This document shows, one piece after another, positions 19,678 through 28,667 of a stretch of 64,000 nucleotides of DNA. Where the stretch lies: NCBI RefSeq assembly GCF_003344785.1, contig NZ_QPMK01000002.1, positions 248,001 through 312,000 on the forward strand. Direction: 5' to 3'. Source of the DNA: Thalassococcus profundi. Its GTDB lineage: Bacteria; Pseudomonadota; Alphaproteobacteria; Rhodobacterales; Rhodobacteraceae. The translations under genes and the position numbers were made by a program. How positions within the stretch are numbered: the stretch's first letter is position 1; every line of letters begins with the position of its first letter. The notes under the pieces are model-generated. The model saw only the letters and a list, made by a program, of their open reading frames with translations, was not told where the DNA came from and did no database searches.

Positions 19678-20615
19678 GGCGACCCCCTTAGAGGCATGGG
19701 CTCGAGCCGATGGCCGCAACTGGTGCGCGTCAACGTCTGGCATACCGATTGGGTTCGCAGCCTGCGCTGCGTTGGGCCCTAATATGTCCGGAGCGATCCG
19801 GAACCGGTCATGTCAGTCAGTGTTCAGCAGCGTACAGCAGACAAACCTTCAACTCACAAAAACTAAGCACCAACCCCCCAGTGCCTTTCGCCGAATAAGG
19901 TCAAATTGTGTTCAAAATCATTCGGCTAAAATCGTTATGATCTTTGGTCGGCGTCCAGTCAACTAACAGTTCCGAACACACGTTAAGGTTGATTGAAGGC
20001 TGGCGAACACTCGGGAAACCATCGCTCTGGACGCAACCTAATGACGCTGCGTCACGTCCTGCCGCGCGAGGGTGGCCGTCCGGCGAAGCGACCCGTAACG
20101 GCGGGAGTTCGGCAAAAAACCGTCTCCTCGGACACGAAACAGCGGCGCTTCGAACCGTCCCCATCCGGGCGCCAATCAGGACCTCGGAGGCGATTGTCTC
20201 TCAACTTTGTCCAATCCGCCTGGCAGCCCTTTGTGACGATGCGGGAATTCGGAACCTGGGGGAAACAATGGCCCAAGTTCCCACCCGGGCCGTCGCCCGA
20301 CAAATGCGCCGCCGCGGCCTGCCGATGTCGACGCAACGTCATGCGTTCGGCGTTCGCGGACCCGCTCGCGGCAAGGTGGATAACCGACACGTTTAGGCAG
20401 AGCGAAGGCGCTCACGAAATATTACAAACGCGGTGCCAAGACGATTTTCGCGCCGAATCAATACCCGGAAGACGCCCCGACTTTGCCTCATTCGAGCCGA
20501 ATCGCGCCACATTTCGGTGGCGGTTTCCGGCAATTGTGGCAACCTGTTGCGGGTTGCGCGGCTGCGGGCGACGCTCTATGTGATCCGCGATGCAAGGACG
20601 GTGACAGGGGGCGAC
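19678..20615. other. Long intergenic region between divergent genes
   Basis: About 940 bases separate the sugar transferase and rnd, unusual in this compact window. The part from 19800 to 20000 is AT-richer. It holds a 7-bp inverted repeat (GCCGAAT at 19890-19896, ATTCGGC at 19920-19926) and a half-matching CtrA-like TTAA-N7-TGAA at 19983. Longer open frames here read as low-complexity Arg/Pro-rich peptides and are not convincing. A 42-codon frame at 20268 has a ribosome-site-like GGGGGA. I see no tRNA or known structured RNA. Confidence 0.6.
20268..20396 (+). CDS. Possible small basic peptide (42 residues)
   Basis: An ATG preceded by GGGGGA five bases upstream opens a 42-codon frame starting MAQVPTRAVARQMRRR and ending VDNRHV. 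It is strongly basic and resembles nothing I know. It may be chance in GC-rich DNA. Confidence 0.2.
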   Translation: MAQVPTRAVARQMRRRGLPMSTQRHAFGVRGPARGKVDNRHV

Positions 20616-21230
20616 ATGGCCAACCATCTTTACCAGGGAGACCTGCCGGACGGGCTGGACCTTGGCCCCGTGGTGGCCATCGACTGCGAGGCGATGGGCC
20701 TGCATGCGCACCGCGACCGGCTGTGCCTGGTGCAGATGTCGGGCGGCGATGGCGAGGCACATATGGTGCAGGTCGCGCGCGGCCAGACCGAGGCACCGAA
20801 CCTCTGCCGGATGCTCGAGGATCCGCAGGTGCTGAAGCTCTTCCACTTCGGGCGCTTCGACATCGCGCTGATGTATCACAGCTTTGGCGCGCTGACCGCG
20901 CCGGTCTATTGCACCAAGATCGCCAGCAAGCTCGTACGGACCTATACCGACCGCCACGGGCTGAAATACCTGCTTCAGGAACTGCTGGGGGTCGACATCT
21001 CCAAGCACCAGCAAAGCAGCGACTGGGGCGCCGCAGAGCTGAGCGCGGCGCAGCTCGATTACGCCGCGTCCGACGTGCTGCACCTGCATCGCCTGCGTGA
21101 CGCGCTCGACGAGATGCTGACGCGCGAGGGCCGCGCGGAGCTGGCGCAGGCCTGTTTCGACTTCCTCCCGGTACGGGCCAAGCTGGACATCGCCGGCTGG
21201 CCCGACACCGATATCTTCGCGCATTCCTGA
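20616..21230 (+). CDS. rnd: Ribonuclease D, short form
   Basis: A 204-residue DEDDy 3'-5' exonuclease for tRNA and stable-RNA trimming. Exo I is VAIDCEAMGL, exo II is FHFGRFDIALM and exo III is YAASDVLHL (Tyr type). The HRDC domains found in E. coli RNase D are missing, so only the catalytic domain is present, as is common in alphaproteobacteria. The ATG at 20616 has an upstream GGGGG and fits the family start better than the longer frame. It leads the lptC-lptA-lptB series. Confidence 0.92.
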   Translation: MANHLYQGDLPDGLDLGPVVAIDCEAMGLHAHRDRLCLVQMSGGDGEAHMVQVARGQTEAPNLCRMLEDPQVLKLFHFGRFDIALMYHSFGALTAPVYCTKIASKLVRTYTDRHGLKYLLQELLGVDISKHQQSSDWGAAELSAAQLDYAASDVLHLHRLRDALDEMLTREGRAELAQACFDFLPVRAKLDIAGWPDTDIFAHS

Positions 21231-21247
21231 GGCGGGGCGCGACTGGC

Positions 21248-21856
21248 ATGGTGCGCACCTACAGCCGGTACTCCCGCATGATCGCCTGGCTCAAGATCCT
21301 GCTGCCGATGGCAGCCCTGGGTCTGCTGTCGACGATTTTCCTGCTGTCGGGCGACTCGGACCCGGCATCGCGCGTGCCGTTCTCGCAGGTGGGGATCGAC
21401 GGCGATATCGCCCGCGAAGAGGTCCGCAGCCCCCGCTTTTCCGGCACCACCAACACCGGCGCCGCGCTGACCATGACGGCGCGCGTCGCACGTCCTTCGG
21501 AAAACGAGGACGGACGCATGGAAGCCGAAGTGCTCGAGGCCAGCATCCTGTCCCAGGACGGCAGCCGGATCGACCTCAGCGCCCCCGCCGCATCGCTGCG
21601 GGACGCCACCGCAGAGGCGGAGTTGACCGGCGGGGTCGAGATCGAAAGCTCCACCGGCTACACTCTCAATACTCAGAGCATGCTGACCTCGCTGGAACGG
21701 ATCGAGGCGGAAAGCCGCGGCCGGGTGACCGGGAAAGGGCCGCTTGGCACGCTGGAGGCCGGCCGTATGCAGATCACCACCGCCCCGGACAGCGATGACA
21801 TCCAATTGCTTTTCACCGGCGGTGTTAAGCTGGTATATATCCCGCAACCCGATTGA
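21248..21856 (+). CDS. lptC: LPS export protein LptC
   Basis: A 202-residue bitopic membrane protein with a single N-terminal transmembrane helix (about 13-33), then a periplasmic beta-jellyroll. It takes LPS from the LptB2FG extractor and passes it to LptA. Sequence conservation is modest, but the position directly before lptA and lptB, 17 bases after rnd, supports the call. Confidence 0.9.
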   Translation: MVRTYSRYSRMIAWLKILLPMAALGLLSTIFLLSGDSDPASRVPFSQVGIDGDIAREEVRSPRFSGTTNTGAALTMTARVARPSENEDGRMEAEVLEASILSQDGSRIDLSAPAASLRDATAEAELTGGVEIESSTGYTLNTQSMLTSLERIEAESRGRVTGKGPLGTLEAGRMQITTAPDSDDIQLLFTGGVKLVYIPQPD

Positions 21857-21866
21857 AAGCTGCCCC

Positions 21867-22358
21867 ATGTTCAAGACTTTTCTTTCCGCTCTTGCGCTCT
21901 GCGCAATCGTGTCCGCGGCCTCGGCGCAGTCGCAGGTCGCCTTCGGCAGCATGGCGCAGGACACCTCTGCCCCGGTCGAGGTGAGCGCCGACAGCCTGTC
22001 GGTGAACCAGAGCGACGGCACCGCGCTTTATACCGGCAACGTGGTGATCGGGCAGGGCGACATGCGCCTGTCGGCCCCGCGGGTGCTGGTGGTCTACGGC
22101 GAACAGCAGAACCGCATCGACCGGCTCGAGGCGACGGGCGGCGTCACGCTGGTGAGCGGCGACGAGGCCGCCGAAGCCGAGCGTGCCGATTACAACATCG
22201 AAGCCGGCACCGTGGTGATGCGCGGCAACGTGCTGGTCACGCAAGGCCCCAACGCCATCACCTCGGAAGAAATGACCGTGGACCTCGACACCGGCACGGC
22301 GCAATTGACAGGCCGTGTGCGGACGGTCCTGCAGCAGCAAAGCACCGGGGACCAGTAG
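21867..22358 (+). CDS. lptA: LPS transport periplasmic bridge protein LptA
   Basis: A 163-residue periplasmic protein with a signal peptide (cleavage near ASAQS). The OstA-type beta-jellyroll repeats ([19 protein letters not shown] and the later [19 protein letters not shown]) form the bridge that carries LPS across the periplasm. The stop overlaps the GTG start of lptB by one base. Confidence 0.94.
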   Translation: MFKTFLSALALCAIVSAASAQSQVAFGSMAQDTSAPVEVSADSLSVNQSDGTALYTGNVVIGQGDMRLSAPRVLVVYGEQQNRIDRLEATGGVTLVSGDEAAEAERADYNIEAGTVVMRGNVLVTQGPNAITSEEMTVDLDTGTAQLTGRVRTVLQQQSTGDQ

Positions 22359-23116
22359 TGGTCGGCCCCGACCTGACCGTCACCGAGGGCGACAGCGGCC
22401 TGCGCGTCGCGCATCTGCGCAAGAGCTATCGCAAGCGCGTGGTGATCCGCGACGTCAGCATGGAGCTGATGCGCGGCGAGGTGGTGGCGCTGCTGGGACC
22501 GAACGGGTCGGGCAAGACCACCTGTTTCTACGCCATCGCGGGTCTCGTGAACCCCGAGGGCGGCCAGGTCCTGATCGACGGGCGCGACGCGACCTATCTG
22601 CCGATGTACCGCCGCGCGCGGCTGGGCATCGGATATCTGCCGCAGGAAACCTCGATCTTCCGCGGTCTCAGCGTCGAAGACAACATCGCCGCCATCCTCG
22701 ACATCAGCCAGCCCGACCGGTCGTCGCGGCGCGAACGGCTCGAGGAACTGCTGAGCGAATTTTCCATCGAACACCTGCGCCGCGCACCGGCGCTGGCGCT
22801 CTCGGGCGGCGAACGGCGCCGGGTGGAAATCGCCCGCTGCCTCGCCGCCGATCCGAAATACCTGCTGCTGGACGAACCCTTTGCCGGGGTCGATCCGATC
22901 AGCGTGGGCGACATCCGGCACCTTGTCGCCGACCTCAAGAAACGCGGTATCGGCGTGCTGATTACCGACCATAACGTACGGGAAACGCTGGAAATTGTCG
23001 ACCGCGCCTACATCCTGCACGACGGCACCATGCTGATGTCGGGCACGCCCGACGAGGTAGTGCGCAACGAAAACGTCAGGCGTGTGTACTTGGGCGACAA
23101 CTTTCGCATTGGTTGA
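22358..23116 (+). CDS. lptB: LPS export ABC transporter ATPase LptB
   Basis: A 252-residue ABC ATPase powering LPS extraction with LptF and LptG (not in this window). It shows Walker [11 protein letters not shown]-loop [11 protein letters not shown], signature [15 protein letters not shown], Walker [14 protein letters not shown] and H-loop [10 protein letters not shown]. The start is GTG, one base into the lptA stop, so translation is probably coupled. Confidence 0.97.
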   Translation: MVGPDLTVTEGDSGLRVAHLRKSYRKRVVIRDVSMELMRGEVVALLGPNGSGKTTCFYAIAGLVNPEGGQVLIDGRDATYLPMYRRARLGIGYLPQETSIFRGLSVEDNIAAILDISQPDRSSRRERLEELLSEFSIEHLRRAPALALSGGERRRVEIARCLAADPKYLLLDEPFAGVDPISVGDIRHLVADLKKRGIGVLITDHNVRETLEIVDRAYILHDGTMLMSGTPDEVVRNENVRRVYLGDNFRIG

Positions 23117-23170
23117 TACAGATGCAGGTCGGATTGTCGGGTCTTTTCGGCCCGCCTCTGCCGGATTCAA

Positions 23171-23200
23171 TTGACACGGGGGCGGATTGGGCGCTCAAAT
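23171..23200 (+). promoter_or_regulatory. Candidate sigma-70 promoter for hpf
   Basis: TTGACA (perfect -35) and TCAAAT are 18 bases apart, within the 258-base gap between lptB and hpf. The transcript would have a leader of about 170 bases. Confidence 0.5.
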
Positions 23201-23374
23201 AAAGCCATGACGCTTCCGTTGGTTCGCATGTCTGGCCGCCTTGATCCCTTGACCGGGGCGGCCCGGTTCAAGCCGAAGGCGGGCGCGTTTTTCCAGAGTT
23301 AGGCGCAAAGTGGCTGGCCGGGATACGTCCCCGGTCCGTGTCGGCGCGCCTCGCCACAAGATAAAGGATGTACC

Positions 23375-23941
23375 ATGCGCTATCAGATCACGGGAAAGCA
23401 GATCGACATTGGCGAAGCCCTTCAGACGCATGTGAAGACCGAACTGGGATCGGTCGTCGAGAAATACGCAGGCCGCCCCACCGACGCCGCGGTGATCTTT
23501 TCCAAGAGCGGGCACGAACATGTCTGCGAGGCGACCGTGCACCTGTCGACCGGCCTGACCGCGACGGCGAAGGCCCATGCCACTGAAATCTATGCCGCTT
23601 TCGACGGCTGCACCGAGAAGCTGGACAAGCAGCTGCGCCGCTACAAGCGCCGTCTCAAGGACCATCACAAGGTCCGGGCGGAACCCGTTGAACTCTTTGG
23701 CGCTTCCTCGTATATCCTCGCCAGCGAATCCGACGTGGCAGAGGATCTGGAACCGGACTCGCTCCAGCCCATCATCGTGGCCGAGATGGAAACCAAGATC
23801 CCGTCCCTGACCGTGGGCGAGGCGGTCATGCAGATGGAACTCGCGGGGGCACCGGTTCTGGTGTTCCGGAACGAAAAGAAGGACGGAGTGAACGTGGTGT
23901 ACCGCCGCGACGACGGCAATATCGGGTGGATCGACCCGTAA
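23375..23941 (+). CDS. hpf: Ribosome hibernation promoting factor, long form
   Basis: A 188-residue long HPF. The N-terminal HPF/YfiA domain (1-100) binds the 30S decoding centre. The C-terminal domain (about 130-188, VGEAVMQMELAGAPVLVFRN) dimerises to join two 70S ribosomes into inactive 100S particles in stationary phase. AAGGA lies 7 bases before the ATG. Upstream lptAB and downstream ptsN match the enterobacterial order, but rpoN, which normally sits before hpf, is absent. Confidence 0.95.
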   Translation: MRYQITGKQIDIGEALQTHVKTELGSVVEKYAGRPTDAAVIFSKSGHEHVCEATVHLSTGLTATAKAHATEIYAAFDGCTEKLDKQLRRYKRRLKDHHKVRAEPVELFGASSYILASESDVAEDLEPDSLQPIIVAEMETKIPSLTVGEAVMQMELAGAPVLVFRNEKKDGVNVVYRRDDGNIGWIDP

Positions 23942-23992
23942 ACACCTCTCCAGAGCAGTGAGACCGCTCCGCCATTCAGAAGCAGGCAGCCG

Positions 23993-24457
23993 ATGAAATT
24001 TGTCGACTTGATCAAACCTTCGGCCATCAAGGTCATCAACACCGCGTCCAGCAAGAAGCGCCTGCTGCATGACGTGGCTGATCTTGCCATGGCGGCTTAT
24101 GGCATCGACGCCGACACGGCGGTCGAGGCCCTGATGGAGCGGGAAAGCCTGGGACCGACCGGCGTGGGGCACGGCGTCGCCCTGCCCCATGCGCGTATCG
24201 CCGGGATCGACGATGTGCTCGGCGTCTTCCTGTTGCTGGAAAAGCCGATCAACTTCGACTCGGTGGACCGGCAGCCGGTGGACGTGGTCTTTGGCCTCTT
24301 CGCCCCGGAGGACGCGGGCGTGGAGCACCTCAAGGCGCTGGCACTGGTGTCCCGCACCCTGCGCGAGGAAAGCGTCTGCGCCAAGCTGCGCGCCAACCAC
24401 GATCCGGCGACGCTCTACACCATTCTGACGGAATCGCATTCGGTCCAGGCCGCCTGA
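23993..24457 (+). CDS. ptsN: PTS IIA-like nitrogen regulatory protein PtsN
   Basis: A 154-residue EIIA-Ntr protein. The phosphorylated His lies in GVALPHARI (about residue 66). It receives phosphate from the PtsP/NPr relay and regulates potassium uptake, stringent response and carbon/nitrogen balance by protein contact. It lies 51 bases after hpf in the conserved order and is convergent with the sulfotransferase gene. Confidence 0.95.
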   Translation: MKFVDLIKPSAIKVINTASSKKRLLHDVADLAMAAYGIDADTAVEALMERESLGPTGVGHGVALPHARIAGIDDVLGVFLLLEKPINFDSVDRQPVDVVFGLFAPEDAGVEHLKALALVSRTLREESVCAKLRANHDPATLYTILTESHSVQAA

Positions 24458-24473
24458 GAGGGACGAACGCCTT

Positions 24474-25904
24474 TTAGCCCCAGTCCGAAAAGCCGAAGAC
24501 GAGATAGTCACGCTGGTACGCGTCGCGGGCCAGATGTTCGATCTCGTCGTCGTAGATCTCGGCCAGCGAATAGGGCGCCCGGATCGGCACGCGCTCAGGG
24601 TCCGGCGGGCTGGGATGGCCGACCTGCATCGCCAGGGCTGGCAGGTAATCCGACATCTCGTCTTCGCGGATGACCATGTCCGGTAGCGCGAATTCCGACA
24701 TGCCCTGAAGACATTGCGCCTGCGTCGCCCAATGAGCATCCACCCGCACGCCTGTCTGGCCCGACAGGCACGCTTTGACGAAGGCAAGCCAGGCGGTAAA
24801 CGCCGTGCGATGCGCGGCAAGGTCGTACCCGTCGCCCGGCCCCTCCTCGGGCAGCGGCATGTTGTGGGCGCGGATCAGGGTCCTGCGGATCGCGGCGAAA
24901 CTGCCGGGACCCGTGGTCAGGATCTTGGAACAGAAGGCTTCGTGGGCGCGAGCGACGGGATGGCGCAGCACCGTGAAACTGCGGTGGCCTTCGCGTTCGC
25001 GCATCCATTGCCGCAGGGATTTCTGGTTGAAATCCCGCAACAGACCGTCCTTGTCGACACCGTCCAGGGACGCCAGCCAGTCGGTCACCACGCCTTCGGG
25101 GCCGGACCGGATCGGCAGGTACAGAAGCGGCGACCGGGCCGCTGCGACGTAGGATGGCACCACCGGCCCGCGCCGCGGCTCGAAATTCGGTGTGCGGTTC
25201 AGGTTGAAGCGGTCGAGCCGCGCCAGCGCCGCCTCCATTTCGGGAAAATTCTCGACCTTGCTCTCGACCGGCTCGGGATTCTGACGCTTCAGCGACTTGT
25301 TGAGGCTGTCGAGCCGGGTCGGCACGCCCAGCCACTTGGCCAGCCCGTTCATCACCGCGACGTCCTGCAGATCCTCGTAGGCCACGTAGAACGCGGTCTG
25401 ACCCGAGGTCTGCAGCGCGTTCATCAGCTGCACCTGGAAGTCCTGCAACTTGCCCAGGTGTTCCTCGAAATCGTCGGTGTCGAACCGCGCCTGCGCATCC
25501 TTGCGCTTTTTCACGTTGGTCAGTTTCCACTGCCCCGTCGCCTGCGCGATCTTCCAGCTGACGTAGCTGTCCACCGGGTTGCGGGTGAGGATGATCTTGG
25601 CACAGCGGTCGTCTTCGAGGATACGCGGCAGAACCCGTGCGTCGTGGTCGTGGAAGAACCGGAACCCGCCAATGCCGCCCGGCGTCGCCTTTGCGATGGT
25701 GCCGAGAAGTTCCTCGGGGTCGATGTTGCGCCGATGCTCGGTCACGCCGAGGATGTCGCGGGTATTGGGATAGCCGATGAAATGCGGGTTGAACGCCTCT
25801 CCATGACACGTGATGCCGTCGAAGGCATTAAGGTTCGCTTCCAGAAAGTTCGATCCGGTGCGCATCTCGGCAAAGACGACGAAATAGTCGAAGCGGTCGG
25901 TCAT
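24474..25904 (-). CDS. Protein with two sulfotransferase-like halves
   Basis: A 476-residue cytosolic protein. The N-terminal half has a PAPS 5'-phosphosulfate loop-like motif (EMRTGSNFLEANL, about 13-25) and a 3'-phosphate motif (IILTRNPVDSYVSW, about 104-117), as in Stf0-type sulfotransferases. The C-terminal half repeats a sulfotransferase-like pattern (SFTVLRHPVARAHEAFCSKI, about 312-331; ending with the helix EIEHLARDAYQRDYLVFGF), as in carbohydrate sulfotransferases. It starts 6 bases after the GT14-like gene and closes the glycan operon. I infer sulfation of the glycan built by its neighbours. Confidence 0.78.
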   Translation of the reverse strand: MTDRFDYFVVFAEMRTGSNFLEANLNAFDGITCHGEAFNPHFIGYPNTRDILGVTEHRRNIDPEELLGTIAKATPGGIGGFRFFHDHDARVLPRILEDDRCAKIILTRNPVDSYVSWKIAQATGQWKLTNVKKRKDAQARFDTDDFEEHLGKLQDFQVQLMNALQTSGQTAFYVAYEDLQDVAVMNGLAKWLGVPTRLDSLNKSLKRQNPEPVESKVENFPEMEAALARLDRFNLNRTPNFEPRRGPVVPSYVAAARSPLLYLPIRSGPEGVVTDWLASLDGVDKDGLLRDFNQKSLRQWMREREGHRSFTVLRHPVARAHEAFCSKILTTGPGSFAAIRRTLIRAHNMPLPEEGPGDGYDLAAHRTAFTAWLAFVKACLSGQTGVRVDAHWATQAQCLQGMSEFALPDMVIREDEMSDYLPALAMQVGHPSPPDPERVPIRAPYSLAEIYDDEIEHLARDAYQRDYLVFGFSDWG

Positions 25905-25910
25905 GGCGGG

Positions 25911-27611
25911 TTATTTCTTGACCAGGTACGGCTTGCGCGGGCGCGCGCCGTGCAGTTTCGGGATCGGGTCGACGGGGAAGTCGCCCATGAGATAGGGATG
26001 CATCCCCTGGTTCTTGAGGTTCTGCAGGAACTGGCCGAACCCGGTCAGGTCCTCCATCAGCGGTGCCTCGGCCAGGCGGCGCAGGCTCTTGTGGCCGATC
26101 TCGTCGATGATGACTTGCAAGGGCTCCATCGGGGATTCGATGAATTCGGCCATGGTCCAGATGCGGATGCGGGCCTTGGAATATGGGCTGCGCAACTCGT
26201 CCAGCATCTTGCTTTCGATCTTTTGCAGCGCCGCCGCCTCGGCCCGGATGTCGGCGAAATTGGCGTTGGACTTGAACAGCGGCACCGCCCAGGCGCCGGT
26301 GATGACAGACACCTGCGCATTGGGGTCCTCGGCGATCTGCCGGTTGATCTTGACGTTGTCGCGCGGACCGAACTGGAAACACTGTCGCTCCCCGCGGGTA
26401 TTCCACAGCAGGTTGGTCAGAAAGGCGCGCGGATTGGCGTCGCGCAGCAGCGCGGTGTCGGGCAGCGCGCCGTTGATGATCGTCTGACCGCCGGCGAATT
26501 CCGCCCGCTCCGGCGCAAAGAGATGGCCGTGCACCTGCGCGCCTGTGGCCCGGGCCAGCCAGGCTTCGAAATCCTGGAACAGCTCGGAAAAGCCCTGAAA
26601 GACGGAATACTTAGCCGCCGTCACGCCGTTTTCCCAGCCGGGATTGGGATAGCGCGACTGCATGTAGAGCCCCGCGCGCCCGCGCGTCCGACGGTCCACC
26701 GCCTTGGCAAAGATGCGGTCGATCTTGCCGGGGTTGGGTTCCTGCCGGCTCATGGCGCCGTCGGGATCGGTCAGGAACGCCTGGTACAGACGCTCTGCAT
26801 GCGGCCAGATCTTGCGCGCGACGAAACAGTCCGACCGGCGCAGAAGCTGCAAATGGTCGTCGTAGAAGATGTGCGGCTTGCCCTGGAAGTCGAACTTGGA
26901 CAGCGTCAGCGACCGGCTTTCGATATTGGTGGAATAGAGCCGCGACAGGGTCTGGAAGTACGACTCGTCGGGAATCCAGACGTGCCGGAAATAGGCATCG
27001 TATCGCGTGCGCTCCGGATCCTGCAGGATGGCCGAAAGGGTCTGCCGCGTCAGGCACCACCACTGGCTGCCCATGTGCGGCACCACGCCCTTCGGCACAC
27101 GGCGCCGGTAGCCGATCTTGCGCTGGAATTCGACGAAACGGTCGAAAAGGTAGCGGTTCTTGCGCCACGAGAAGGGGAACCGCATGGTAAAGCGTTCGTG
27201 ATCCAGGCCGCCCACGGTCCAGGGCACGTCGGCGGTCGTGGCGCTTTCGATGAAATCGGTGCGCGGTCGGTCGGCAAGGTAGTCGATCAGCTCCTGAACC
27301 GGGCGCAGGGGCAGGCACGACCCCGAGGCCAGGTAGACATGGCGCACGTCCGGGAAATTCGCCAGCATCATCTCGGACGCGTCCTGGCTCGCGGCAACAA
27401 GCCCCCAGGTGCCCCATTCGCAGCGGTGCCGGCGCGAGAACAGGATCTCCGGCACGTCCGACACCGATTGCACGAACCCCTCGTAGACCTTGCGCGAGAC
27501 CGATTTGTCGACGTGAATGACCACCGGGCAGCCGGCGCGGGTCCAGTGCCGCGCGACCTGTTCGGCCCGGCCCAGTGCGGTGTGCACCAGCATCACGATC
27601 CCGACGCTCAT
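25911..27611 (-). CDS. GT14-like (core-2/I-branching) glycosyltransferase with unknown C-terminal domain
   Basis: A 566-residue protein. Residues 1-280 match the Branch-type beta-1,6-GlcNAc/xylosyltransferase fold: MSVGIVMLVHTAL, the acidic strand IHVDKS, the motif YLASGSCLPLRP, GSQWWCLTR and the late catalytic-type Glu in IPDESYFQTL. The C-terminal 280 residues match nothing I can name with certainty; I believe this corresponds to a Rhodobacterales DUF (5928-type). The start at 27611 overlaps the previous stop as ATGA, so translation is coupled. A paralogous GT domain with a different tail lies at 39974-41551. Confidence 0.8.
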   Translation of the reverse strand: MSVGIVMLVHTALGRAEQVARHWTRAGCPVVIHVDKSVSRKVYEGFVQSVSDVPEILFSRRHRCEWGTWGLVAASQDASEMMLANFPDVRHVYLASGSCLPLRPVQELIDYLADRPRTDFIESATTADVPWTVGGLDHERFTMRFPFSWRKNRYLFDRFVEFQRKIGYRRRVPKGVVPHMGSQWWCLTRQTLSAILQDPERTRYDAYFRHVWIPDESYFQTLSRLYSTNIESRSLTLSKFDFQGKPHIFYDDHLQLLRRSDCFVARKIWPHAERLYQAFLTDPDGAMSRQEPNPGKIDRIFAKAVDRRTRGRAGLYMQSRYPNPGWENGVTAAKYSVFQGFSELFQDFEAWLARATGAQVHGHLFAPERAEFAGGQTIINGALPDTALLRDANPRAFLTNLLWNTRGERQCFQFGPRDNVKINRQIAEDPNAQVSVITGAWAVPLFKSNANFADIRAEAAALQKIESKMLDELRSPYSKARIRIWTMAEFIESPMEPLQVIIDEIGHKSLRRLAEAPLMEDLTGFGQFLQNLKNQGMHPYLMGDFPVDPIPKLHGARPRKPYLVKK

Positions 27612-28618
27612 GCCCAGTTTCCCTTGGACATGAGACCCAGAATTTCGAGCTGACGCCAGTTGATGTACTTCTCGCTCCACTTGCACCAGAGGTCCGGGTT
27701 GTCCCGGATGCCCGCCGCATAGGCGAGGTATTCCTTGGACCCGGCGTAGTGCTGTTTCCGCTCCAGCTCTTCCTGCGCCTTGATCGAGAAGGTGTCGAGG
27801 AACTTGGTGTGCAAAAGCACGCCGCTTGCTTTCTCTCCACCCCATTCATCGTAGACAAGGTTCAGGCCGCGCGGCAGAAGGTTGTGGGTCGAGGACACGT
27901 AGGCATAGCGCCGGTCCCATTTCACCAGCGGAATCTTGTTGAGCGCCGGCGCGCGTTCGGGCTGATCGGCAAAGAACATGCGCGCCCGCGGCCCGCCCTG
28001 GATCCACAGGTTGCCGAACTTGGGGTTCTTCTTGATCGTGTAGTTTCCGGCATCGAACCACGACGCGATCTCGATAGGGTTCTGGCCGGGGCGGTAGGGT
28101 TCCGCGTCGATCCGGCCCTTGGGATACATGTCCAGCAGCATCGCCGAGAACGACTTGATCGACGAGGCGTCGAGCCAGTCTGTCAGTGCCCGCAGCGGAC
28201 GGGTGTCGCAGAACGGGTAAAGAAAAAGCTCGTCGGGATCGACCACCAGCGTCCAGTGGCCGTGGGCGTATCTCATCTGCAGCCAGTTCAGCCAGTCGAC
28301 CCCGAAGCGCGCACGCTTGTAGCTGGCGCGCGTCGTCCAGACCGACACGTCATCCTGGCGGGCAAGGTAGTCGAGCGATCCGTCGGTGGAATCGTTGTCC
28401 ACGAAAAAGAAGTGGTTGACCCCCATGTCGCGGTAATACTGAAGGAAATACGGCAGCCGCACGCCTTCGTTGCGCTGGGTCGAGAACAGCAGGATGTCAG
28501 ACGGCGCGATCCGGTCCGTGCGGTTGGCCACGGGCCGCAGGTTCCGCCGCTTGCGGAAGGCACGAATACGCCATCGCCTGCGCTGAAGCCTCAGCCTGTA
28601 GGACTGCCATGCGCCCAA
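27608..28618 (-). CDS. Glycosyltransferase family 2-like protein
   Basis: A 336-residue protein of the GT2 subgroup (Glyco_tranf_2_4). It has LLFSTQRNEGVRLPYFLQYY (about 44-63), VDNDSTDGSLDYL (about 73-85) and the DxD-type VDPDELFLYP (about 125-134). There is an Arg-rich N-terminus and no membrane helix. It probably transfers a sugar to the growing cytosolic glycan. It is separated from the upstream GT4 gene by 49 bases and overlaps the downstream gene by 4 bases. Confidence 0.82.
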   Translation of the reverse strand: MGAWQSYRLRLQRRRWRIRAFRKRRNLRPVANRTDRIAPSDILLFSTQRNEGVRLPYFLQYYRDMGVNHFFFVDNDSTDGSLDYLARQDDVSVWTTRASYKRARFGVDWLNWLQMRYAHGHWTLVVDPDELFLYPFCDTRPLRALTDWLDASSIKSFSAMLLDMYPKGRIDAEPYRPGQNPIEIASWFDAGNYTIKKNPKFGNLWIQGGPRARMFFADQPERAPALNKIPLVKWDRRYAYVSSTHNLLPRGLNLVYDEWGGEKASGVLLHTKFLDTFSIKAQEELERKQHYAGSKEYLAYAAGIRDNPDLWCKWSEKYINWRQLEILGLMSKGNWA

Positions 28619-28667
28619 ACTCGTCTACCTCGTACCGGCCGGCGTCCCGGCCCCAGTTTCCGCCCTA

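Noticed and set aside
19993-20583. A 196-codon frame in the long intergenic region
   Set aside because: The translation is Arg/Pro/Ser/Cys-rich with no hydrophobic pattern and no ribosome site, so it is probably not coding.
24714-27653. A 979-codon plus-strand frame across the sulfotransferase and GT14 genes
   Set aside because: It is fully antisense to two genes with clear motifs, and its translation is low-complexity with no recognisable domain.
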